Shown here piece after piece: positions 53,524 to 64,000 of a DNA stretch of 64,000 nucleotides (position 1 is its first letter; each line of letters opens with the position of its first letter). The stretch is from Orobanche coerulescens (taxonomy: Eukaryota; Streptophyta; Magnoliopsida; Lamiales; Orobanchaceae). The notes beneath the pieces were generated by a model. That model ran no database searches. It was not told the origin of the DNA and was given only the letters and a program-made list of their open reading frames with translations. The position numbers were made by a program, and so were the translations under genes. The stretch covers positions 164,605,965 to 164,669,964 of the forward strand of contig CM065802.1 of NCBI GenBank assembly GCA_033398695.1, in the 5' to 3' direction.

Positions 53524-56500
53524 GTGTGTACGCTGCTCAATATAACTTGTATGACTACTTGTGATCCCTTCATTGTGAAACTACCTAGCGGGGATAGAAT
53601 TGTGGGAAACCAGGAGATTAGAGATTTTCCGGTGATGATAGCCAGCTTAGAGTGGTTATCAAATTTGATTGTAGTCGATATGGAAGGCGAGGATGTGATC
53701 CTTGGCGAAGATTGGCTTGATAGTCACCAAGCGATTATGAATTACCGTACTAAGGTTATCACCATGATGACTGAAGATGGATCCGAGTACTCATTTTTGG
53801 GACATAAGACGGGCCAACCTAAGTTGCTTATCAGCGCCATGAAGACCATAAAACTTTTGAATAAAGGTTGCACGGGCTTTTGGTGTTATGCTTTGAAGAC
53901 GGAAGGACACAAAGTCGATTTCTCTTCGATTCCGATTGTTAATGAGTACCCCGATGTCTTCCCAAATGACCTCCTGGGATTACCTTTAGATCGAGAGATA
54001 GAATTTTCTGTAGATTTATAGCCTGATGCGGCTCCGATTTCTAAGGCATCTTATCAGATGGCACCTTCCGAAATGCAAGAATTGAAGAGTCAATTGGGAG
54101 AACTATTGGAGAAAGGGTACATCAGACCGAGCGCTTCGCCTTGGGGGCACCTGTTCCTTTTGTGAGAAAGAAGGATGGTTCACTACGTTTATGCATCGAC
54201 TACCATCAGCTAAACAAAGTTACCATTAAGAACAAGTATTCCTTGCCTCGTATGGACGATTTATTTGATCATTTGCAGGGAGCTGCAGTTTTCTCGAAAA
54301 TTGATTTGAGATCGGGGTACTACCAGCTCAGTGTGAAAGAGTTCGATGTTCCGAAGACTGCATTTCGGACGATATATGGGCATTATGAATTTGTAGTCAT
54401 GACTTTTGGATTGACTAATGCACTGGCAGTATTCATGCAGTTAATAAACAAGATATTCATCGAGTACCTCAATAAGTGTTTAGTCGTCTTTATTGACGAC
54501 ATCTAGATCTATTCTCGAGATAAGGAGGAACATACCCGACACTTGCGTTTGATATTAGACATTTTGAGAACCGAGCACCTCTATGCAAAATTCTCGAAAT
54601 GTGAGTTTTGGTTGGAAGAAGTTATGTTTCTCGTCCATGTGATTTCGACCGAAGGGGTTCGTGTAGACCCGCAAAAGATTGAGGTAGTGCTAGATTGGGC
54701 ACTGCCTAAAAATGTTAAAGAAGTTCGTAGCTTTTTGGGCCTTGCTGGGTATTACCGTCGGTTTGTCGAGGGGTTTTCGAAACTCGCTCGGCCACTCACA
54801 AAACTACTCCAGAGGACAGAAAAATTTGTTTGGACAGACGAGAGACAACAAAGCTTCGATGAGCTGAAGAGACGTTTGACCTCCGCGCCGATTCTGACTT
54901 TACCACATGGTAGTGATGGATTTGCCGTATATAGTGATGCTTCAGGTCAAGGTCTCGGATGTATACTTATGCAACATGATAAGACGATAGCTTTTGCATC
55001 ACGACAACTGAAGCCGTATGATATGAACTACCCTACTCACGATCTAGAGTTGGCCGCGATTGTTTTCGCACTTAAGATTTGGCGGCATTATTTGTATGGT
55101 TCTCCGTGTCGGATCTATACCAACCACAAGAGTCTAAAGTACATTTTCAGTCAGAAAGAGCTGAATATGAGACAGAGACATTGGTCAGAATTGATAAAAG
55201 ATTAAGACTTGGAAATTCTATACCACCCAGGAAAAGCAAATGTCGTCGCGGATGCTTTGAGCCGCAAATCAGCATCGCTGCAGATGCTCGAGGTTCTTAC
55301 ACCTCAGACGAAGATTCATCCAGATCTAATTGATCAAGGAATAGAGGTTTGGCTTCAAAGAGTACAAGGACAGTTGTGTACTCTCGAAATTACTTCGTCC
55401 TTGGTTGACGACATCAAAGGGAAATAGTGGAGTGACCCGATGATTTCCCAACTGAAGGAAGATGTAGTCAAAGGAAAAGCCCTTGGCTTCATGGTTCACG
55501 AGGATAGTATTTTGAGATTTCAGGGAAGGCTTTGTGTTCCGAATAATCTAGAATTGAGGCAGAGAATTCTCTGAGAGGCTCATGCAACACCTTACTCAAT
55601 CCATCCCGGAACGAGTAAGATGTAGAAAGAGTTAAAGAGAAATTTTTGGTGTAATAATATGAAGAAACATGTCACGGAGTTTGTGCTTCGATGCTTGACG
55701 TGTCAACAAGTAAAAATTGAACATCAACGACCGGCAGGATTGTTGAAACCTCTTCTTATTCCCGAGTGGAAATGGGAGGATATCTCTATGGACTTTATCA
55801 CTGGGATGCCGGTAACTAGAACTGGGATGAATATGATTTGGGTAATCGTTGATCGGTTGACCAAGTATGCTCACTTTTTAGGTATTAAGGATACTTGGGG
55901 ACCGAAGAGATTGGCTCAAACTTTTATAGCTGAAATCGTGAGATTGCATGGTGCCCCTAAGACCATTGTTTCCGATCGAGATGGTCGTTTTATATCACAT
56001 TTTTGGTAGGCTGTTCACCAGGCTTTGGGTACCGAGTTGAAATTGAGCACGTCTTTTCATCCTCAGTCAGACGGTCAGACGAAGAGGACGATTCAGACAT
56101 TGGAAGATATGTTACGGGCTTGTGCCCTAGACTGGAGTAATGATTGGGAGCTTCACTTGCCTTTGATGGAGTTTTCCTACAATAATAGTTGGTATGCGTC
56201 AATCAAAATGGCACCGTTCGAGGCACTTTACGGCAGGCGGTGTAGATCGCTATTATGTTGGGACGAGGCTTCGGAGCTAGTCGGAACGGAACCGGATATG
56301 CTATTGGAAACTAAGGAGAAGATTTCCATTATTCGGGACTGGTTGTTGACCGCCCAGATCCGTCAGAAATCTTATGCTGATACTCGTTGTCGACCTTTGG
56401 AATTCGAAGTAGGAGACCATGTTCTACTCAAAGTGTCGCCGACCAGAGGAGTTTTCCACTTCGGGAAGAAGGGGAAACTTAGTCCGAGGTATATCGGACC

Positions 56501-56830
56501 ACTCGAGATTTTGGACAGGGTTGGAGATTTAGCTTATCGCTTGGCGTTGCCTCCAGCTTTGAGTCATGTCCATAGTGTTTTTCATGTATCTGAGTTGAGG
56601 AAATACGTGCCGGACCCAAGTCATGTTATCGAATATAGTGAGATTGACGTAGCCGAGGATGTTATCTTTCTGGAGATGCCGATGAAGATCCTTGAACGTC
56701 GTGAGAAGCAACTTCGGCACAAAACCATTCCATTGGTTAAAGTGCAGTGGTCGAGACATGGGGTCGAGGAAGCAACTTAGGAGACGGAAGAGAAGATGCA
56801 ATCGGAATACCCCGAGCTTTTCATTTCTTA
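53470..56830 (+). pseudogene. pol: C pol: full-length but riddled with stops
   Basis: The protease active site is lost to two small deletions near 53485-53510. In order come a protease tail, RT ([25 protein letters not shown] followed at once by TAG near 54505), RNase H ([13 protein letters not shown]), integrase ([23 protein letters not shown], then FW-stop) and the C-terminal GDHVLLKVSPTRGVF with a chromodomain-like end (KVQWSRHGVEEAT-stop). At least nine in-frame stops and frameshifts occur. Domain order and wording match E, so C is an older copy of a sister family. Confidence 0.94.
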
Positions 56831-56850
56831 AGTTTCGGGATGAAACTTCT

Positions 56851-56866
56851 TTTTAGAAGGGGAGAA
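56851..56866 (+). other. Polypurine tract of C
   Basis: TTTTAGAAGGGGAGAA lies directly before the LTR start TGTAATACCCG and after the conserved AGTTTCGGGATGAAACTTC stem. Confidence 0.85.
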
Positions 56867-58904
56867 TGTAATACCCGTATTTTTTATTGACTGTTTGACC
56901 TTACTATTCTTCCTATTGTTGTCACTCTGGAAACTCTGAATGTTTTTGTCGATGTTGTTGTAGAGCTTCGCACCTTGTTTGGATCATGATTTGGGTTGTT
57001 TAGACCTTTCAGTACGGTTCTGGTCAGTGGAAATAGCACACGCTAGGCCTAGGATAACGTACGCTAATTATGCCTGAGTAGCGCACGCTAGCTTTGAGTT
57101 GTAGCGTGCGCTAACGGACCAGACAGGGGAGAGTCAGTAACTTATACTGCTCTCTGGACTAGCAGTTAGCGCATGCTAGGAGTTTGTTAGCGCACGCTAT
57201 TCGTGGACATTAGCGCTCGCTAACACCGTCCGTAGCGCACGCTAACGGGCTGGGTCGGCAGAGACATTGAGGTTGTCTGACTGACTGGAATATCAGGTAA
57301 CATACGCTAGGCTTCGGCTAGCGCTACAAGCATTTCGTAGCGCACGCTATACTGGCACAGTAGCGCATGTTAGGACTCGAGCAGGGCAGAGGACAGTAAG
57401 TTCTGGACTCCAGTTTCTGGACATCAACTCCCAGTTAGCGCACGCTAACTATTGGCTAGCGCGCGCTAAGAGTAGTCGAGTAGCGCACGCAACGGATCAC
57501 CTAGCTAGCGAGGCTGTCAGAAGCCACTGGACTGACCGGTGACCCCGTTAGTGCACGCTAATTCTTAAGCGTAGCGTGCGCTAGACTGGGCGAGTATATA
57601 TTGGATAGTTGACTTCCTTTTCGTCATTTTTTTCTCATCTTTCTCATTTTCCGATCGGGAGTAGCGGGTTTCGGCGATTTGGAGAGTTCGGAGACGATTC
57701 TTCTTCAGATATCAACATCTTTGGTTGGAGAACAAGGATTTCACAACGTCTAATCTATTCTATCGCCCGAATCAAGGTATAAATGCTTAAAATCCTATTT
57801 TGGGTATTTTTGGGGATTTTCTTATATTCATCCGATTTATCCATTTTTGAGCTTGAGAACCTTGATATTATGAATTATCTACCTTGTTAACATGTTCCCA
57901 TTATGATTCTATGAATTATTTCATGATGGTTCAGACGTAAGAGGGTTTTGGCGATTTTCAAATCCCTAGATGTTTACCCTAGTGGTTTCGTGAATCGTAG
58001 GCGGGTTTCGGGAGTTTCTTCGTGTGTTATGAGTATGTATTATTGATTATCATATTCCTTGCGAATCATTTAGGTACCGGAAGTGCGTTCTCGGACCTAC
58101 CAAACTTGTACTCTTTTCCTTCTGGATTCGCGATATCTCAAAGGCAAGTATATGTGTATGTTAATACGTTCTCGACTTTGAAAGTGAGGTATATGACTTG
58201 TATGATTGTATGTATTCACTCTGGGAGGGTCTGACTGGGCCTCAGAGGGTTCCGTTGCTGCTGGTACGGTTCCACGAATAGTTTGGGGTTAACCACTCTG
58301 GGAGGGTTCGACAGGGCCTCAGAGGGTTCTGTTGCTGCTGGTGCGGTTCCATGGTTAATCGTGTATATTTTGAAATGAGATTTAGTTATTCCGGAATACT
58401 AGTCTTGAATTGATGATTTGATGATTACTTTCACTGTATTGTTGAGTAGTATTGTATTTCATATTCGATATACTTTTACTAGCTATTCGACGGCTAACCC
58501 CTTTATGGGGGAAATACGTTTTATGTATTTCAGGTTCTAGGAGAGCGGACGGGAAAGTATCGTGTCAGCATTAAGATGATGGGCAAGCGTGATACTGTGT
58601 ATTAGTTCCGGTTGTATTTTGCGTTCCTCATTTAATGTTGTTGTACTGGAATGGTTATTGAATACTCGAGTATTGTCTTTCAGCTTTTCTTGATGTTCCG
58701 GCCTGTGTTGCCGAAGTATTGAATTGTGTTGTGATGTATTTTGATACGTTGGTAATGGTTTGAATACCATTTGTTTGTCCTTCATTTCATTTAATTCGGA
58801 TCTCATTAGTCAAGTTTTATAATTCCGCGTATGAATAGGCTTGTAAGTTCCACGGCGGGACTCACGGCGCTATAATATATCCCGAATAACTTAGGGGTGT
58901 TACA
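56867..58904 (+). repeat. 3' LTR of C (2038 bp)
   Basis: It matches 49880-51926 with more point changes than the LTR pair of E shows, so C is older than E. The palindrome array is at about 57033-57585 and the TATA box (TATATATTGGATAG) at 57595-57608. It ends GGGGTGTTACA. Confidence 0.92.
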
Positions 58905-59992
58905 ACACCTACAACTCAATAGGTCACGGTCATGCTTATGATCTTATTATGGGTAAGTTTGGGGCTTGAACCTTCGTGGTTGGTTTCCCAACACCTACAA
59001 TTCAGTAGGTCATGGCCATTGGATGGTCTAATTGTGATACAGCTTCGTGCCGTGGCTTCAGCCCTAATTGTGATACGGCTTCGTGCGTGGCTTCGGCCCT
59101 AATTGTGATACGGCTTAGTACCGTGGCTTCGGCCCTAATTGTGATACGGCTTCATGCCATGGCTTCGGTCCTAATTGTGATACGACTTTGTGCCGTGGCT
59201 TCGGCCTAATCGATACAGCTTCGGGCTATTTTGGATTCAGGTGATTGTGATATTTGACAGCTTCGGCTGTGTTACTTTCAGGCCTTTGTTATGTCATGGT
59301 AATTTCATTGGAGCCTTCGGGCATTGTGATTCATAATTAATTCAGTTCTGGTTTGGTTCATGTCGTGTAATTCATTATGGTACTCTATGATTATGATTCG
59401 CGGTTGGGCACTTATGTTCTAACCTGTTGAACATGTATTAATAGTATGCCGTGGGTATAGTATTTCACGAATGCTCGGTTCTTACCTTGGTTTGTGAGCA
59501 TCTCGTATTATTATTATCATTGTACCGTTTCATTCTGCCTTTGGATGCATATCATGTTATACATGTATTTGATGTTCATTATCTGGACGACTGACCCCGT
59601 GGGGGTGGAACATGTTTTCATGTTTTAGGTTTTTGGCGAGGAGAGAGTTGAGACACAGGGGCATGATGATGGCGACAAGACATTCGAGTGATACTAGTCC
59701 GAGTTGTTCATGTTGGTCAGTTAGTTGGAGTGTTCTCCAGTTTGTCAGTCATTGTCATTATGTATTATCCGAGCAAATGCTTGTGGATATTATTGTATTT
59801 TTATTTTTGGCCATGTAGGCCCATCGTTGTCGTTGAAATTCCTAATCGGAATATTGTGTCGGATATCATAGTAGGGACTGTGATCTCCCTCGTTGGTTAA
59901 TTTTAATGTAATTTAGTCATGTTCGCCTGGTGGATCTCCTGGCATGGGGTCCACGGCACTGTAATGACCCAATATGATTTGGGGGTGTTACA
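58905..59992 (+). repeat. Right end of LTR G with 86-bp and 37-bp tandem repeats
   Basis: The 86-bp repeat resumes at 58905. From 59028 five copies of a 37-bp unit (TAATTGTGATACGGCTTCG...) follow to about 59215. The LTR ends at 59992 with GGGGGTGTTACA, and the last 33 bp (59960-59992) start TGTAATGACCC. No gene is visible. Confidence 0.8.
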
Positions 59993-60001
59993 GATATTAC
60001 A

Positions 60002-62160
60002 TACTACACCACTTAAAATAAGTTTCATCCTCAAAACTTGCAATCCGGTCACAATCAAAAGTTCAACGACAATATCCAGAATCATCACGAAACCGATCAA
60101 TAATCATAATTAATGAATAACCAAAATAGTATACTTGCAAATGCGTGAATTCGATGATCTCTTGCAATACTAGCCAATGACCCAACTTCAAAGCCTCAAT
60201 ACGCTTACAATCACAATTTCACAAATTTCAACAAAATACAACATTATAAGTCAATTATGGAATAATCCATCCATGTCAAAACTTGTCTGCCTGATCGCGC
60301 AATCAAGTCCCAATCCTGATAAAAAAACAATAATACACGATACATCTGTGAAATAACTGCCCAAAACAATGGCAACAAATCCCGAAACATCGACACAAAG
60401 TCCGGATGCTCATACGATCAATAACAATGATCAACCAATACATCAACCGAGAATATCATCGACATGATAAACCCCAATACGACCAACCAAAGGTCAAAAC
60501 ACAACCGAGAATATCATCCACATGATAAACTCCAATACGACCAACCAAAGGTCAAAACACAATCGAGAATATCATCCACATGATAAACTCCAATACCACT
60601 AATGAACGATCAACAATAACCGAGAATACCCTCACACTGTAAGATCCAACACGATCAACACAGAACCACAGGGACAGATATATGAAAGAATAAAATTCTC
60701 AAAACTCTATTAAAATCACATACAGTGGATCTCAAAGAAACATACCCAACTATTGAACATACCCCTCGGTGTATGACAACCAGCGGCAGACCGACGAACA
60801 TACCCCGTCATACATAGAGTATGAACGACTAATCAATATGGCTTAAAAGTCAAAAATCACTATAGCAAAATCACGCTACTACCACACCAATAGAGCCACA
60901 TAGCATATATGCCCCAGTTTCACAAAACCCGAAGTTCCAAAATCATATTATGTACTGAATCTAAAACACGCAGCATATTTCCCTTATCTGATCAACCAAC
61001 CGGTCATCCCTGGATAACCAAACTACCATACTGAAGTTCGAATCTCTTTTTATCGTACTATTTGATGTGTATCCATCTTATAAGCCCGCTAATCAAGGAG
61101 CTTCTTCCCCATATCAGTATCAAGCTGACTTCTTGCCTTTACTTTTATGCTTGCCTGCTTTATCCGGTCGAATGAATCTAAGTCCGGTTACGCTGAACTT
61201 CACCATGATATGTATTATGCACTACGTTTGTATGTATGCCAATCACATTTTCAAAACAGTTTTAAAATCATATAATCTTGTCAATAAAACCAATTTTCGA
61301 AAGTTCTTTTAAGAATTTCAAAACTCAAACATATACATTCGCAAGACTAAAATCAATTTCTGTAAAGTTAAACCGGCTCGCTTATGTCAAATACTCGGTG
61401 ACAATTTATTTCGAATACACATGATTTAATAAAATGAAAATATGCAAATGATTGACTACATCCATACTCCTATATACCAATTCGGCTCGTCACCAATTCC
61501 ACTGACACTTGGTCGGAACATCACACGATAGAAAACATCGGCCATTATTCCATTCCGCAACACTTCAACTATGCCATGATGAAACATGTTTTTAAAGACA
61601 ACAATATTGTTTCTCAAAATAAACTTAAGAAAATATATTTTAATGACAACGAGCAAAATAGTTTATTCTAAATATATCATTGTGAAAAGAATCATTTCCA
61701 TATGTTCAAAAATAGTTTCATATATCTCAAAATTAATTAGCATGACTACATGTTCCTCTCAACAATTCACAAAATTCTCCAAAATACACAACTCCATTTT
61801 CCATGTTTAATCGACATATTAATTTTCCATAATCATAGCTTCTCAAGATCATCGGTTTTGTCCCAACTATTATATTCTGCTACTTCATATAGTAACACAT
61901 AATATTCTTCTGGATCTCAAAGCATATCAACTTTATAACCGAGAATAACCTCAATGCAATTCAAAAATCCAAATACCTACAGATCGTGAAGCGACGATTC
62001 CCCGTGATACTGGCACATGTCTCAACTCTAGAAAATACTCAATACAAATATTTTCAGAACATACATTTTGAAAAATTAGTTCAACTCAGAATACAACACA
62101 CACCTCTTTCCAAAAATCATGTTAATACCATTTGGATAAGTTTAAAACAACCATAGCACC
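60002..62160 (-). other. Non-coding internal region H, related to B
   Basis: The left edge GATATTACA then TACTACACCACTTAAAATAAG is the counterpart of 30024-30055, the 3' end of a B-type internal region next to its LTR on the minus strand. The body is AT-rich with no gag or pol motif. It includes a 58-bp tandem repeat (60446-60670). Like B it looks non-autonomous. LTR I interrupts it at 62161. Confidence 0.6.
60446..60670. repeat. 58-bp tandem repeat in H
   Basis: Four units start ACCGAGAATATCATC at 60446, 60504 and 60562 and, more diverged, at 60619. Confidence 0.88.
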
Positions 62161-63053
62161 TGTAATACCCGAGATTCTCATTCCTGGTTACTTTGAATTA
62201 ATTGTCGTTTGTGTCGATTATTTTGTTCCGTTGAGGATTAATTGGAATTCTCCCTACGTTGTGTACGGTATGATGTAATGGGTTGCGTTGAATTTTTGGG
62301 ACTGTCCTGCTGCCTTTGTAGTATGCGTAGCGCATGCTATTGGTGGTAGTGTAGCGCGCACTAATACTTGGCGATAGCGCACATTATTGTGGCAGGTAGC
62401 GCACGCTAACCGGATAGGTTGAGACAGTACAGAGGCTACTGCATTTGACTAGGGAGTTCGGCAGCGCACGCTATGCAGCTCTATAGCATGAGCTAACGTT
62501 CGGCAGTTAGCGCACGCTACAGGAATTGTAGGGCATGCTAACTGATAGTTACGGGGCAGTCCATAAGCTACTGGACTGAAATTAGGACTCGTTAGCGCAC
62601 GTTAATATTCGTGATTAGCGCATACTAACTGTGCTTTTTGGGAAGATGTTGACTCGATAGGCACGCTAATCTGGGGTGATTATCACACGCTAAGCTGTCC
62701 AGTATATAAACTGGACAGCAGATCATTTTTCCCATTATCTCACTCCTTCCTCTTCTCTCCGCGGGTGTGAGCCAAGGGCGACTACGGTTCATGACCTTAG
62801 CCGATTTTATTCTATTCAGAGGTGTTTTGGAGCATCGTAGGTGATTATAACATCATCTAATCCATTGTTCTTAGTCGGATCGAGATATTTTGCTTGATTT
62901 CCCTAGATTTCACTTTTTGGAGATTTGTTCTTGCTATCGTATTCAATCCGATTATGATGAATTGATTGGTGTTAAATGATTGTATATTCATGTCTTCGAT
63001 TCGTTCGACCCGATTGGTGATTTTGGTGTTCTTGAGGAACCATGAACATTTAA
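62161..63053 (+). repeat. LTR I, 5' part (Tekay-like)
   Basis: It starts TGTAATACCCGAGATTC, as LTR E does. U3 carries about 12 TAGCGCACGCTA-type palindromes (62325-62692), many decayed. The TATA box follows (62703-62709) inside a perfect 9-bp inverted repeat, and then GGACAG. The LTR breaks off near 63050 at a hairpin next to copia J. Confidence 0.8.
62325..62718 (+). promoter_or_regulatory. I U3 promoter: palindrome array with TATA box in a hairpin
   Basis: The array ends with CACACGCTAAG next to CTGTCCAGT (62695-62703), ATATAA (62704-62709) and ACTGGACAG (62710-62718). The arms are exact complements. The TATA-GGACAG core is shared with E and C. Confidence 0.6.
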
Positions 63054-63073
63054 CGTTCGATTAAATGTTCATG
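63041..63073. repeat. Perfect 13-bp inverted repeat
   Basis: CATGAACATTTAA (63041-63053) and its exact complement (63061-63073) flank CGTTCGA. It lies on the junction between LTR I and copia J. Confidence 0.9.
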
Positions 63074-64000
63074 TGAGTTTTCACACTATAGGCAATATCC
63101 GGTCTAGTGAAAATCATAGCATACATGAGGTTTACCCACTGCCGAAGCATAGGGCACCTTCTCATTTCCTTTTTGTCTTCCTCACTTTGAGGACACATCT
63201 CTAAGGAAACTTTTATGCCATGTTGCATGGGTAGGAATCTTCCATCCTAAATCGCTTTAGGATATTTTCTATATAGAGGGCTTGCGAGAGACCTAACATT
63301 CTTTTCGCTCTATCCCGATAGAGGCGAATATCAAGAATATAGGCAGATTCTCCCAAGTCCTTCATTGGGAACTCTTTAGAAAGTCAAGCTTTCACAGAAC
63401 TAAGCATTCCTACGTCGTTTCATATAAGTAGAATGTCATCGACATATAGTACTAAGAACACAATTTTTTGCTCCCACTAACCTTCTCTTGTAAATACAGG
63501 GCTCCTCTCCATTTTGGACAAAATAAAACTCTTTGACTATCTCGTTGAAATGAAGATTCCAACTTCGCAAAGCTTGCCTCACTCCGTAAATGGCACACTG
63601 AAGTTTGCATACTTTATTAATATTGGTTTTATATATGAATCCCTTAGGCTGTTCCATATAATTCTCCTCCCCAGGGAGTCCATTTAGGAATGCTGTTTTC
63701 ACATATATTTGCCATATTTCATAATCTAACTGGGCTGCTATGGCAAGCATCATGCGAATAGACTTAATCATAGCTACAGGCGAGAAGGTCTCAAAGTACT
63801 CGATTCCGTCTCTTTGGGAATAACCCTTTGCCACAGGCCTCGCCTTATAGGTATCAACCTTGCCATCTCCACCAGTCTTTCTTCTATAGATCTATTTGTT
63901 TCCAATAGGCACCATGCCTTTAGGACGATCTACTAAAATCCAGACTTGATTAGCATGTATTGAGTCTATCTCAGCTTCCATAGCTTCTTGCCACTTGACG
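63074..64000 (-). pseudogene. pol: Decayed copia RT/RNase H fragment J, runs off the window
   Basis: From the window edge the minus strand reads copia [43 protein letters not shown] and CKLQCAIYGVRQALRSWN. A frameshift lies just before the catalytic loop, which reads LYVDDILL in the new frame near 63430. Downstream are scattered pieces of the RT/RNase H link (FPMKDLGESAYILDI, MLGLSQALYIENILKRF) with many stops, fading out near 63085. The fragment is older than F and of a different copia lineage. Confidence 0.88.

Larger units (their letters stand above)
49880..58904 (+). mobile_element. Tekay-like gypsy element C, nested in LTR G
   Basis: LTRs 49880-51926 and 56867-58904 begin TGTAATACCCG. 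The flanking bases ACACA/ACACC (49875-49879, 58905-58909) agree with a target duplication with one change, and the interrupted 86-bp repeat confirms the insertion point. The internal region holds gag and a complete-length pol with many stops. Pol is close to that of E. Confidence 0.92.

Noticed and set aside
34821..60001. Nine-base GATATTACA as a Mutator-type target duplication
   Set aside because: The right end of the inserted block is a gypsy LTR tip and GATATTACA is the normal start of the B-type LTR on the minus strand, so its presence on both sides has a simpler reason.
59612..60113. Short frames near the right end of LTR G
   Set aside because: They cross the LTR end and the H junction on both strands and have no family match.

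Overview
The window is plant nuclear DNA, almost certainly from an angiosperm. It is an intergenic block built nearly entirely of nested LTR retrotransposons. Signs are Ty3/gypsy chromovirus (Tekay-like), Athila-like, Tat-like and Ty1/copia elements, a broken FAR1-type (Mutator-derived) transposase, AT-rich DNA, microsatellites and minisatellite-bearing LTRs. I see no intact host gene, rRNA, tRNA or CRISPR array. Almost every long reading frame is a retrotransposon gag or pol gene, and nearly all carry stops or frameshifts.

Layout, using labels of my own. L/A (1-8010, +): the right end of an LTR (1-1426), a pre-gag ORF, a broken gag and a pol deleted from inside RT to the end of integrase, then a 3.2 kb LTR (4788-8010) that does not match the left one. 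K (8011-9664, -): the 5' LTR and gag start of a Tat-like element, cut by A. FAR1-like pseudogene (9665-10958), then a fold-back repeat region (to 12105). F (12111-28701, -; TSD AACTT): a copia element split inside RNase H by E (14150-23742, -; TSD AACAC). E is a young Tekay-like element whose pol is intact but for one stop and whose gag is shattered. B/H (29015-34829 and 60002-62160, -): large-LTR, non-coding gypsy derivatives in an apparent LTR-internal-LTR-internal series. G (about 36750-59992, +): a long LTR rich in tandem repeats. It is split by D (38425-49276, +; TSD ATTGG; Athila-like, no RT/RNase H/integrase) and by C (49880-58904, +; Tekay-like, dead pol). I (62161-about 63050, +) is an LTR fragment, and J (63074-64000, -) is a decayed copia RT.

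The most interesting pattern concerns regulation. Several unrelated LTR families each carry an array of a short, CpG-rich, family-specific palindrome just upstream of the TATA box: TAGCGCGCGCTA-type in E, C and I, GCCGCGGC in D, GGCGATCGCC in K and GTCGATCGAC in F. In D a second array lies inside the element, followed by a TATA-like box, a leader, a candidate 543-bp intron and the start codon of the 3' ORF. This looks like an internal promoter copied from the LTR design. A second shared structure is a roughly 33-bp palindrome at the 3' tip of the gypsy LTRs that restates both LTR ends.

None of the elements works as a unit here. The order of insertion can be read from the nesting: B/H and the FAR1 remnant are oldest, then F, G and K, then E, D, C and A. 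Only E and D look recent, judged by LTR similarity.
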